Below are positions 51,707 to 60,263 of a stretch of 64,000 nt of DNA, piece after piece. The stretch is from positions 1,986,544 to 2,050,543 of the forward strand of contig CH672374.1 of NCBI GenBank assembly GCA_000153385.1, written 5' to 3'. Source of the DNA: Flavobacteria bacterium BBFL7 (GTDB taxonomy: Bacteria > Bacteroidota > Bacteroidia > Flavobacteriales > Flavobacteriaceae). The notes beneath the pieces are model-generated. The model had not been told where the DNA came from and made no database searches. It saw only the letters and a list, made by a program, of their open reading frames with translations. Position 1 is the stretch's first letter; each line of letters opens with the position of its first letter. Position numbers and translations under genes: made by a program.

Positions 51707-52101
51707 TACTGCAGCATATTTATTAAATGATCTAACCTGAGTGGTTTCTTATTTATAGAACAAAGAGGATCTGTCTTTTCGAATTTCTCAAAATCATCTT
51801 CTGTATATTTTTCACTGGTCATGTGAAACTTCAAATTAAATTTTTGCTTTTTCTCATAAAACTTATTTGACATTTTTTTAATTAATTTCCATCCATTAAC
51901 TGCATTGGTTTTATTTTCAGTAATGATGTGAATAGGTCCATCAGAATTATCTTCATTCAATTCTTCTAGACTGTCTAAAGCTTCTTTATTATTAGAAAAT
52001 ACATGTATATCTTTTGATAATTCATTTAACTCAAGCATTGTTTTAACAATATATGAGTCGATAGGGTTATCATCGATGATCCAAATTTTAGAAGTCTTCA
52101 T
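51703..52101 (-). CDS. Degenerate single-domain response regulator (Asp replaced by Glu)
   Basis: The 132-residue protein has the receiver fold: acidic pair in WIIDDNP (Asp10, Asp11), Thr95 in FHMTSE, and a Lys-Pro pair in INKKP (Lys119). At the phospho-acceptor position, where relatives read LLDxxMPxxxGW, it has ITENKTNAVNGW, so Glu62 stands for Asp and the MP motif is lost. It cannot be phosphorylated in the normal way; Glu may mimic the active state. It follows the PAS kinase gene by 144 bp on the same strand, the usual pairing for this kinase type. Confidence 0.85.
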   Translation of the reverse strand: MKTSKIWIIDDNPIDSYIVKTMLELNELSKDIHVFSNNKEALDSLEELNEDNSDGPIHIITENKTNAVNGWKLIKKMSNKFYEKKQKFNLKFHMTSEKYTEDDFEKFEKTDPLCSINKKPLRLDHLINMLQY

Positions 52102-52245
52102 AATTAATTTAATTTCAGATATTTAAAATTCCGATTAATTAATCAAGGTGACTATAAATATGATTAGATGATTGTAATTATCGATGAAAGGATAAATTTA
52201 GAGCTATGTTGTAGGGATTTGAAAAGATTGTTGATATTTCAGATA

Positions 52246-54087
52246 TTAAATCTTAATGGTGAAAGTGCTTCCTATGCCAACTTCACTTTTAACTGATATT
52301 GTTCCACCCATCGCTTCAATTTGGTTTTTGGTCATAAATAACCCCAATCCATTTGCATCATCATGAGTATGAAAAGTTTTATACATTCCGAATATTTTTT
52401 CTTGATGCCTGCTTAAATCTATTCCTAAACCATTGTCCTTAATACTTATAATACAATTTTCATCTTCTTGAAAAGCTTTTATCTCTATTATCAATGATTT
52501 ATTCTGATCTCGATATTTAATACTATTAGTGATAAGATTAGACAATGCACTTTCGAGATATGGGGGAAAAGCATCTATGATCAGATGGTCTTGTATATCT
52601 AAATTTATGGTGTAATCACTATTTAGTAATTCTAATGAAATACTACTTAATATCTTTTGAACAAATGAATGTAAAGGAATAGAGTCTATATTAATCTGAG
52701 TTGTTTGAATCGTTACTACTTGATTTAGATCTTCTATAGTTTTGTTCAAGTTCTTACTTGAATCATTGAGCATTGATATAATTTTAGTTTTTATATCAGC
52801 TTCATCATTTTCTAAATAAAAGTTGATTAGTCCACTTATATTACTGGAATGTGATCTTAAATTATGAGATACAATGTAAGCAAAGTTCATCAAACGATCA
52901 TTTTTACGCATAATTTCCTCCACAAACACTTTACGTTCTTGATTTGCGGTCTTTTCGTTGGTAATATCGATTATTTGAATTACTAAATTTTCTGGTTCTC
53001 CATATTCATCTTCTAAAACATTACATATGGTTTGGGTATAAATAATTGAACCATCTGAAGTATTAAACTTTATAGGTAGTTTAATATGGTCACATTTACG
53101 ATTTAATAGCTTTTGTAATTTATCAAACCACAGGCAAAAATCTTGTTTATCTATAAGTTCTTCAAATGAAGAGTCTAGTAACTTTGTATTCTCCAATTTA
53201 ACTATGGTGGCTAGTGCTTTATTGACATCTAGTAATTTTAAAGTAGTAGCGTCCATTATAGCTACTCCGACTTTAGAGTTTCTAAATAGCTTTTGAAATT
53301 TTTCAGAATTTAAATTTGATAAATGTTCTTTCCTTTTACGTTCACTTATGTCTTCAAAGGTACCGTACTGTCTATGACATACGCCATTTACAAAATCGCT
53401 TTGACCTATTGCTCGTACCCATATAGAATTGCCTTTAGCCGTAGTTAATTCTAATTCTAGGTCATAGGACTCATTCTTAGTGAGTGAATTGATGAATGCT
53501 TGTGTAATTCTATCTCTAGACTCACCTTCTTTATAAAAGAGAATCGCAGTTGACGCGTCAGGTTGATAATCTTCCGGTAATTCATGTAGAGCTTTGGTTG
53601 CATTGGACCAGTAAAGCTCTCCGTTAATATTATTGTAATGCCATGTTCCTATTTTTGCTTTGGTACAAGCGCTTAATAATATTCTATAATCTAATTGATC
53701 TCTTTTTCTTAAAATCACTTTAGAAGTAATATCCTCAGAAATGATAATCATTCCTGCAATCTCATTGTCATAATTATACCATGGTTTAACGCTCCATTTT
53801 AACCATTGTTCTGTACCATCTTTTCTTGTAAATAGTTCTTCGTCACAAGATTCTTCAGCACCTTTTAAAACTCTTTGATGCTTTTCTTTCCATTCATCAG
53901 AGATTTCAGGGAATAAATCATAATGATACATTCCTTTTATATCAGTGTATTGGAGTTTATAGTCTTCACACCATTTTACAGAGTGTGCCACGTAACGCAA
54001 ATTGTTATCTAGAAAAGCAACAGCAATAGGAGCCTGTATTAAAATGTTGATTTGATCTGAGATATTTTTATTGTATTCTTGAGCCAT
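52246..54087 (-). CDS. PAS-domain sensor histidine kinase (SHNLRSH type)
   Basis: The 613-residue soluble protein has three PAS units (about 12-125 with PAC WSVKPWYNYDNEIAG, 140-255, 265-385), a short coiled coil, and the H-box YIVSHNLRSHSSNISGL (His408). The HATPase domain has NLITNSIKYRD, DNGLGIDLS and GLGLFMTKN. Kinases with this H-box usually pair with a single-domain receiver, here the degenerate protein at 51703. The ligand is unknown. Confidence 0.92.
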   Translation of the reverse strand: MAQEYNKNISDQINILIQAPIAVAFLDNNLRYVAHSVKWCEDYKLQYTDIKGMYHYDLFPEISDEWKEKHQRVLKGAEESCDEELFTRKDGTEQWLKWSVKPWYNYDNEIAGMIIISEDITSKVILRKRDQLDYRILLSACTKAKIGTWHYNNINGELYWSNATKALHELPEDYQPDASTAILFYKEGESRDRITQAFINSLTKNESYDLELELTTAKGNSIWVRAIGQSDFVNGVCHRQYGTFEDISERKRKEHLSNLNSEKFQKLFRNSKVGVAIMDATTLKLLDVNKALATIVKLENTKLLDSSFEELIDKQDFCLWFDKLQKLLNRKCDHIKLPIKFNTSDGSIIYTQTICNVLEDEYGEPENLVIQIIDITNEKTANQERKVFVEEIMRKNDRLMNFAYIVSHNLRSHSSNISGLINFYLENDEADIKTKIISMLNDSSKNLNKTIEDLNQVVTIQTTQINIDSIPLHSFVQKILSSISLELLNSDYTINLDIQDHLIIDAFPPYLESALSNLITNSIKYRDQNKSLIIEIKAFQEDENCIISIKDNGLGIDLSRHQEKIFGMYKTFHTHDDANGLGLFMTKNQIEAMGGTISVKSEVGIGSTFTIKI

Positions 54088-54185
54088 AATTCAAATCTAG
54101 GAAGGTTACCAGTTAAAGTATCCCTTAATTTGGTTAAAATGAATAACGCAGCTTAAAAAAACGATTAAACACCAAATAAACAGGA

Positions 54186-54947
54186 TTAAGTGTTGGTGTA
54201 TTTTTTTAGTTCAAAGGAAATACCATCAAAAACACCATATGTATAATGATTAATCCAATCACCTATGTTATAATAAGTTGTATCGTTTCCCACTGGAATC
54301 TCCATAGGCATATGTCTATGGCCAAAAACAAAATAATCATAATGGGTAGCTTGCAATTTGCGTTTTGCATATTGTGCAAGCCATTCATTTTCCTCTCCTA
54401 GGAATTTTGCGTCTTCATCTCCAGAAATGAGTTTGTTCTTAACAGATAAATATCTAGCGATGCCTACTCCTATATCAGGATGCAACCATTTAAAACACCA
54501 TTGAAAAAAAGGACTAGTAAAAACCTTTTTCATTCTTTTATATCCATTGTCACCAGGACCTTTACCATCGCCATGACCTATAAAAAACTTCTTGTTGTTA
54601 AATTCAAACACTTGTGGTTTGTGATAAACCTTGATACCTAGCTCTTCCTCAAAATAACCAAACATCCATAAATCGTGATTCCCTACAAAGAAATAAATAG
54701 GAATGCCACTATCCGCAATTTCTGCTAGTTTACCTAGAACACGAACCTGATTTTTAGGAACAACGTGCTTATATTCAAACCAAAAATCAAATAAATCTCC
54801 TAGCAAAAAAATAGCAGCAGCATCTTCTTTTACCTCATCTAACCAATTGAGAAACTTACGTTCTCTAGGCTTACTCAATTCTTGAGTAGGAGCACCCAGG
54901 TGATTATCACTGGAGAAATAAATTTTTTTTCCTGAAGGTAATTGCAT
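54186..54947 (-). CDS. lpxH: UDP-2,3-diacylglucosamine diphosphatase LpxH
   Basis: The metallophosphoesterase motifs are SDNHLG, GDLFDFWFEY, FVGNHDLW, GHGDGKGPGD and FGHRHMP. LpxH makes lipid X in lipid A synthesis at the inner membrane. I prefer the start at 54947 (MQLPSGKKIYF), since homologues start with a similar segment; an in-frame ATG at 54971 adds eight residues, and a perfect TATATTTG (54953-54960, minus strand) lies between the two starts. The protein is then 253 residues. Confidence 0.93.
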   Translation of the reverse strand: MQLPSGKKIYFSSDNHLGAPTQELSKPRERKFLNWLDEVKEDAAAIFLLGDLFDFWFEYKHVVPKNQVRVLGKLAEIADSGIPIYFFVGNHDLWMFGYFEEELGIKVYHKPQVFEFNNKKFFIGHGDGKGPGDNGYKRMKKVFTSPFFQWCFKWLHPDIGVGIARYLSVKNKLISGDEDAKFLGEENEWLAQYAKRKLQATHYDYFVFGHRHMPMEIPVGNDTTYYNIGDWINHYTYGVFDGISFELKKYTNT

Positions 54948-55155
54948 GTGGACAAATATAGTATTCTTCATATGATTATACTTTTTAATTCATAAGGCAT
55001 TGATTTCTCATTTAAACTTGCACCCTATAGTAAAATAGGATCTGGTTACTATAATTCATATGTAGGCCTTTATCACTAAGAAACTAAGATTCACTTAACT
55101 TAAGTTTAATTTTATTTCTAGCTTTAATGTATGTTTTGAAACTATCTTAGACCAC

Positions 55156-56292
55156 ATGATTAATAAACGGCTTCTTATCAAAAACTTGCTCGCTCATAAT
55201 GATGAGAACAGTTTTTATGATAAGAAGCTACGATTAGACTTTAGTAATAAAGAAGGTAAAGCAAAGTTTCTTAAACATATATGTGCTCTATCAAATTCAA
55301 ATCCTGCAAATAATAGTTATATCGTAATAGGAATTGATGATGCGACCAATACGATAATAGGTGTGGATTTTTATGATGATTCAAAATTGCAAAATCTTGT
55401 AAATGCCTATTTACAAAATCCACCTATTATACAATATGAAAACATTCCGTTTCCACATTTACCAACTGGTAAAGTTGTAGGTTTAGTCACCATTAGGCCG
55501 CAGTATAGTATTACATCGTTACGTAAGAATATATGGAAGTATTATGGTGGAGCTGTTTTTTTTAGAGACGGCAGTATCTCAATGCCTAAAAATTTTGATA
55601 TTGAAGTAAAAGATATAAACTCTGCACAAGTTGCTTTAATAGAGAAACAAGCTAGTAATAATATTGAATTAACCTTAGATAGGGTTATGGAGTTTATGGC
55701 TCATAACAATCGCGGTTTAGAGGCACACTATAAGGTGTTTAAAGAGCAATTTGTATTATGCTGGTCGGGTAAATTAAAGCATAAAAATGGTAAACAATAT
55801 TACTCTAGAGTAGATATCGAATTAGTTAATGAACAAGTAAGGTTATTTTATAGTGCATTAGATGAAGTTCAAATTAGTTTTGATGAGGATAGTTTCAGTA
55901 TACTAGAATTTGTAGAGTTGGGTATTGGGAAAAATCAAAAATATCATCCATTAGAGCGTCAGGTCTTCAGTTTTTCACCTAATGGGACATACACATTAGA
56001 GACTAAGATCTTATTCAATCCACCTTATTATGATAGGCGTACCTTACACCATATCTACAACATTAATCTAGCATTATTATTTAAAATATCTAATGATTTA
56101 CCACTTTCAGACAGAGAGTTGACAGACCTGCGTGCTTTACCAGAAACGATGCTAATTTGCCATTTCAATAGTATAGGTGAACCTATTGAAAAAATGAAAA
56201 ATCACAAGTCAAAACTTAAAAAATATACAGATACTTATGCTGCCTATAAAGAAGCTATCAGAGTATTGAGAAAAGTAACATACAATTCATGA
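55156..56292 (+). CDS. AlbA_2-type (Schlafen-related) ATP-binding protein
   Basis: The 378-residue protein has an AlbA_2 domain in its first half: ENSFYDKKLRLDFSNKEGKA, HICALSNSNPANNSYIVIGI and GVDFYDDSKLQNLV. The second half (about 175-378) has a helical start followed by strands and is not recognised. AlbA_2 proteins are often regulators or parts of defence and stress loci. It overlaps the phosphatase gene by 4 bases (ATGA), so the two form an operon and probably act together. Confidence 0.78.
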   Translation: MINKRLLIKNLLAHNDENSFYDKKLRLDFSNKEGKAKFLKHICALSNSNPANNSYIVIGIDDATNTIIGVDFYDDSKLQNLVNAYLQNPPIIQYENIPFPHLPTGKVVGLVTIRPQYSITSLRKNIWKYYGGAVFFRDGSISMPKNFDIEVKDINSAQVALIEKQASNNIELTLDRVMEFMAHNNRGLEAHYKVFKEQFVLCWSGKLKHKNGKQYYSRVDIELVNEQVRLFYSALDEVQISFDEDSFSILEFVELGIGKNQKYHPLERQVFSFSPNGTYTLETKILFNPPYYDRRTLHHIYNINLALLFKISNDLPLSDRELTDLRALPETMLICHFNSIGEPIEKMKNHKSKLKKYTDTYAAYKEAIRVLRKVTYNS

Positions 56293-57035
56293 GAACCATA
56301 GTAATAGGAGATATACATGGCGGTTTTAAAGCGCTAGAACAATTGATAGGAAAAATAGATTTAACAGATAGAGATGCACTAATTTTTTTAGGTGATTACA
56401 TAGATGGATGGTCTCAAAGTTATGAGGTGATTGAATTTTTGATTTCGCTCAAGCGAAACCGTATAAAAAATAATCAAACTGCACCTATATACTTAAGAGG
56501 TAATCACGACGAATTATTTTTAAACTATTTAAAAACTAAAACTCAAAACAGTATGTGGCTACAACATGGTGGACAAAGTACTATAAAGAGCTATCAAAAT
56601 AGATCCTCCACCGATTTTGAGAGACACATCGAGTTTTTTGAAAAGGATTTAAAGAATTATCACATTGATAATGATAACAATGGTTTTTTTCATGCCGGAT
56701 TTCACAATTTAAAAGGACCTAAATACGATTATTATGACAATATGCCTTACTGGGATCGTACACTATGGGAACTGGCACTGTGCTTAGACCCTAATCTTTC
56801 ACCAGATAACGATCGGTATCCTAATCGATTAAAACTCTATAAAGAGATTTTTATAGGACATACACCTACTTCTCGATTAGGTAAACTAACACCTATTAAT
56901 GCTGTTAATGTTTGGAATGTTGATACCGCAGCAGCATATAAAGGACCTCTCACAGCGTTATGTGTAGAAACTAAAGAAGTCTGGCAGTCTGATCCTGTTT
57001 ACACCTTTTATCCTGATGAGAATGGACGTAATTAG
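56289..57035 (+). CDS. PPP-family metallophosphatase
   Basis: The 248-residue protein has the PPP motifs GDIHG (7-11), GDYID (where the family often has GDxxDRG) and RGNHDE, then GHTPTS for the last metal His. This fits bacterial protein Ser/Thr phosphatases and Ap4A-type hydrolases, which share the fold; the missing Arg of DRG leaves the substrate open. It is coupled to the AlbA_2 gene. Confidence 0.87.
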   Translation: MRTIVIGDIHGGFKALEQLIGKIDLTDRDALIFLGDYIDGWSQSYEVIEFLISLKRNRIKNNQTAPIYLRGNHDELFLNYLKTKTQNSMWLQHGGQSTIKSYQNRSSTDFERHIEFFEKDLKNYHIDNDNNGFFHAGFHNLKGPKYDYYDNMPYWDRTLWELALCLDPNLSPDNDRYPNRLKLYKEIFIGHTPTSRLGKLTPINAVNVWNVDTAAAYKGPLTALCVETKEVWQSDPVYTFYPDENGRN

Positions 57036-57165
57036 AAGAATCGTTTTATTTTATTATCCGTATTGATTTTTATCAATAGGGCTTTTTAAAAATACCTTTT
57101 AGCGCAAGCATAATCATCTAAAATTTTTGCTAACTTGAAAAACAAATTTTAATACAGTAATTATC

Positions 57166-58302
57166 ATGAGCATATTTGATAAAATAAAAGAAAAATTAAG
57201 TCACGAATTTATAGATATAGTAGAGTGGCTGGACTACACAGACGATACTATAGCGCACCGTTTTGAACGTTACCAGAATGAAATTAAAAATGGAGCAAAA
57301 TTAATCGTACGTGAAGGTCAGACTGCGGTTTTTATTAATGAAGGTCAACTGGCAGATGTATTTACACCAGGAACCTATGACTTAACCACTCAAAATCTTC
57401 CTATACTTTCTACCTTAAAAGGTTGGAAATACGGTTTTAACTCACCTTTTAAAGCTGAGGTTTATTTTGTAAATACTCATTTATTTACTGATGAAAAATG
57501 GGGAACTAAAAACCCGATAACTTTAAATGATGATCGCTTCGGATTGGTAGAAATAAGAGCTTTCGGAACCTATGCATTTAAAATCGCAGATCCTGGAAAA
57601 TTCATTGTAGATATCGTTGGGACAGATAATAATTTTACCAATTTTGAAATCAATGAGCATCTTAAGAGCTTAATTGCAACTCGCTTTACAGATACCGTTG
57701 GAGAAGCAAATCTACCTATCGAATTATATGCCGCAAATACGACAGAACTTTCAGAAACATGTCAAGCAGTAATGCAACCAGAATTTATGGGTGTAGGGAT
57801 TTCTTTAGAGCGATTCTATATTGAAAATGTATCAATGCCAGAAGAGCTTAAAAAAGAGATTTTTGAGTACAGCCGTATTGATAAACTAGACCTAGACAAG
57901 CTTACTAAATTTAAAACAGCCAAAGCTATTGAAGCTGCCGCTCTTAATGAAGGAGGAACAGCTGGTGCTGGAATGGGAATGGGAATGGGATTTGTCCTTG
58001 CACAACAAATGGGCGGTATGATGTCTCCACAATTGGGTGGACAGCAATCCATACCTCAACAGCAACAACAAACGACTTCAGTGCCACCACCTATGCCACA
58101 GGCGACTCAATATTATTATGCACATAATGGCGCGCAAGCTGGTCCGGTTGCATATGCACAACTACAATCCTTATTTGCTAGCCGCACAATTAATAAGGAA
58201 ACTTTAATTTGGAAAGCTGGTATGGATGGTTGGAAACCATTAAATCAAGTAGAAGAACTAAAAGGATTTTTAGGTAGTAACACACCACCACCGTTACCAT
58301 AA
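57166..58302 (+). CDS. SPFH-domain (YdjI/virion-core-like) protein with GYF_2 domain
   Basis: The 378-residue protein has an SPFH domain (about 15-245) of the type named after a virion core protein: EGQTAVFINEGQLADVFTPG, LSTLKGWKYGFNSPFKAEVY and EIRAFGTYAFKIADP. A Gly/Met-rich stretch (about 262-285) and a Gln/Pro linker follow. The C-terminal 55 residues are a GYF_2 domain (YYYAHNGAQAGPVAYAQLQS, WKAGMDGWKPL). In Bacillus, the related YdjI with the zinc-ribbon YdjG recruits PspA to the membrane. The next gene encodes such a zinc-ribbon protein. No pspA is in the window. Confidence 0.86.
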   Translation: MSIFDKIKEKLSHEFIDIVEWLDYTDDTIAHRFERYQNEIKNGAKLIVREGQTAVFINEGQLADVFTPGTYDLTTQNLPILSTLKGWKYGFNSPFKAEVYFVNTHLFTDEKWGTKNPITLNDDRFGLVEIRAFGTYAFKIADPGKFIVDIVGTDNNFTNFEINEHLKSLIATRFTDTVGEANLPIELYAANTTELSETCQAVMQPEFMGVGISLERFYIENVSMPEELKKEIFEYSRIDKLDLDKLTKFKTAKAIEAAALNEGGTAGAGMGMGMGFVLAQQMGGMMSPQLGGQQSIPQQQQQTTSVPPPMPQATQYYYAHNGAQAGPVAYAQLQSLFASRTINKETLIWKAGMDGWKPLNQVEELKGFLGSNTPPPLP

Positions 58303-58331
58303 TAGCAATCTAATCTATAATTTAACTAGAG

Positions 58332-58362
58332 CTGTCATTTTTAAAAGTTTTAAAACTGACAG
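58332..58362. terminator. Long inverted repeat after the SPFH gene
   Basis: Two 15-nt arms with one mismatch and a one-base centre (CTGTCATTTTTAAAA against TTTTAAAACTGACAG). It lies 30 bp past the SPFH stop and 50 bp before the zinc-ribbon gene, so it may partly separate the two. Confidence 0.5.
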
Positions 58363-58411
58363 TTTTAGTGTTTCATTTATTTAGTGTTCATTTATTCATT
58401 TAGGAATTTAT

Positions 58412-59515
58412 TTGGAGCCAAAAACAACATCAACGCAAACTTCAGAACGGAAAAAATCTTGTGTCAATTGCGGTGCAGAGCTTACCTATGAGCCTGGAAC
58501 AGATTTGATAACTTGTGATTATTGTGGTCATAAAGAAGCTATTGAGCAAAGTGAGCAGTTGTTTCAAGAGTTAGAATTACACAAGTATTTACAACAAATG
58601 GGTGCGCAGTCGCACTCTATGGAAATATCAATGTTACATTGTAAGAATTGTGGCGCAAACCAGCATGTCGAAGAAAGTTATAAGTCTTTGCATTGTGTGT
58701 ATTGCACTATGCCGTTGATTATTGAAGATTCCTATCAAGAAGATTGGATAGTGCCTGGAGCAGTCTTACCCTTTCAACTTGACCAGAAAAAAGCACACCA
58801 TGTTTTTAAAAAATGGGTAGATGAATTATGGTGGGCACCCAATAATTTACAACGTGCCACAATCAATCCAGAGTTTACGAAAGGACTTTATGTACCTTAT
58901 TGGACATTTGATGCTCAATTAGTAGCAGATTATCAAGGTCAACGTGGTGATTACTATTATGTCACTAAAACAGTAGGTTCTGGGAAAAATAAACGTACAG
59001 TACAAGAGCGTAGGACAAGTTGGTCACCAGCCGCAGGAACCATCAACGGATTTGTAGACGATACACTTGTAAAAGCTACTAAACAGCGTGGTAGTCAAAT
59101 TCCTCGAGAAGTTAGCAACTGGAGTCTAGATGGATTAAAAACCTTTGATACTAAATATCTAGCAGGTTATGTCACTGAAAAATATACCATACCTCTTAAA
59201 GATGGTCATTTAGAAGCAAATAAAGAGGCAGAAAAGATTGCTCAAAATTGGATACGTCGCGATATAGGTGGAGATACACAACGTATCAGTACTATGGATA
59301 TGCGATTGTCTGAAGAAACATTTAAGCATATTTTATTGCCTGTTTACATTAGTTCTTATAATTATAATAATAAGAAATATAACTTCTTTGTTAATGGACA
59401 AACCGGTGTAATTTATGGTAAACGACCTTATTCATTCTGGAAAATTTTCCTCGCCGTTCTCGCAGTGATTATTATTATCGTGCTCATTACTTTGGTAGCG
59501 CAGTATAGTGGTTAA
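58412..59515 (+). CDS. Membrane-anchored double zinc-ribbon protein (YdjG-like)
   Basis: The 367-residue protein starts with TTG; no better in-frame ATG lies upstream of the first zinc ribbon. Ribbon 1 is CVNCGAELTYEPGTDLITCDYCG and, at about residues 74-98, ribbon 2 has CKNCG and CVYC. A beta-rich middle with FTKGLYVPYWTFDAQL and a C-terminal membrane helix (about 343-364: FLAVLAVIIIIVLITLV) follow. The plan fits proteins like YdjG that sit beside SPFH partners. It follows the SPFH gene on the same strand. A membrane-stress function is inferred by analogy. Confidence 0.78.
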   Translation: MEPKTTSTQTSERKKSCVNCGAELTYEPGTDLITCDYCGHKEAIEQSEQLFQELELHKYLQQMGAQSHSMEISMLHCKNCGANQHVEESYKSLHCVYCTMPLIIEDSYQEDWIVPGAVLPFQLDQKKAHHVFKKWVDELWWAPNNLQRATINPEFTKGLYVPYWTFDAQLVADYQGQRGDYYYVTKTVGSGKNKRTVQERRTSWSPAAGTINGFVDDTLVKATKQRGSQIPREVSNWSLDGLKTFDTKYLAGYVTEKYTIPLKDGHLEANKEAEKIAQNWIRRDIGGDTQRISTMDMRLSEETFKHILLPVYISSYNYNNKKYNFFVNGQTGVIYGKRPYSFWKIFLAVLAVIIIIVLITLVAQYSG

Positions 59516-59540
59516 ATTGCTGGTATTAAGACTTATAATG

Positions 59541-59571
59541 AAAAAGCCTAGTAAATCTTTACTAGGCTTTT
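59541..59571. terminator. Bidirectional terminator (GCCTAGTAAA family, copy 1)
   Basis: Stem AAAAGCCTAGTAAA / TTTACTAGGCTTTT between convergent genes. Nearly identical to the hairpin at 61373. Confidence 0.82.
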
Positions 59572-59589
59572 ATTGTTTATACGATGGAA

Positions 59590-60243
59590 TTACATGCGTC
59601 CACCTTTGTGTTCATCTTGCCATTTAGCAAGTTCTTCCCATTTGCCGTCAAATGCCATACCTGCTTGTAAAGCCCAGCTTTCAGGATTGTGAATCTCAAA
59701 TCTTTTACCACCCGAGTTAAGTACATTTTTTCTTTCTTCTATGCTAGATGTGGATAAGGAATACCATGTTTTGATATTATTGTTATGAAATAACTCTGCG
59801 ATTTTAGGACCTATTCCTTCTACAGTGGTTAAGTCATCTGCTTTTATTTTTTTACCCATAGCTGTTTTTGCAGCGACAGCATTAAAATTGAGAACAGCTA
59901 CTTCTTGGTTTTCATAAGAATCATTTGATTCATCACTGCCTTCTTGAGTTGCACCAGCAACAAATCCTGATGCCATTCCAACAGCCGCTCCTGCAGTAGC
60001 AGATACTTTTGCACTAACAGCAGCTTCTTTATCTTTTATACAGTTATCTAATCTGGTTTGACATGAATGTAATTCTGCCTTTAGATTATCATGAGCAGAT
60101 TGTAATTGGCGATTTTTATCGATCCATTCATCACAATTATTGGTCACCGTCGAATTTGATTTTCCCCAGTAGTAACCTATTATTCCTGCTATTATTCCTG
60201 TAAGGAGTGGACATAGCCAGCACCATATATTTGAAATATCCAT
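59590..60243 (-). CDS. Membrane-anchored coiled-coil protein with HhH-like domain
   Basis: The 217-residue protein has an N-terminal membrane helix (about 5-25, WCWLCPLLTGIIAGIIGYYW) and a coiled-coil region with cysteines (about 40-75). A Gly/Ala-rich zipper (about 77-103, KVSATAGAAVGMASGFVAGA) follows. The C-terminal domain has DLTTVEGIGPKIAELFHNNN, a helix-hairpin-helix motif like that of DUF4332 and DNA-binding proteins. It follows the OmpA gene by 20 bases. A DNA-like HhH on a membrane protein is unusual; it may bind protein rather than DNA. Confidence 0.72.
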   Translation of the reverse strand: MDISNIWCWLCPLLTGIIAGIIGYYWGKSNSTVTNNCDEWIDKNRQLQSAHDNLKAELHSCQTRLDNCIKDKEAAVSAKVSATAGAAVGMASGFVAGATQEGSDESNDSYENQEVAVLNFNAVAAKTAMGKKIKADDLTTVEGIGPKIAELFHNNNIKTWYSLSTSSIEERKNVLNSGGKRFEIHNPESWALQAGMAFDGKWEELAKWQDEHKGGRM

Positions 60244-60263
60244 ATTTATTTACTTTTTAATTT

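Noticed and set aside
52112-52247. Direct repeat ATTTCAGATATT on either side of the gap between the PAS kinase and its receiver
   Set aside because: Two short AT-rich copies could be chance; no promoter or gene structure relates to them.
57061-57078. TATTGA/TCAATA hairpin after the PPP phosphatase gene
   Set aside because: Stem is only six A/T-rich pairs, too weak to call a terminator.
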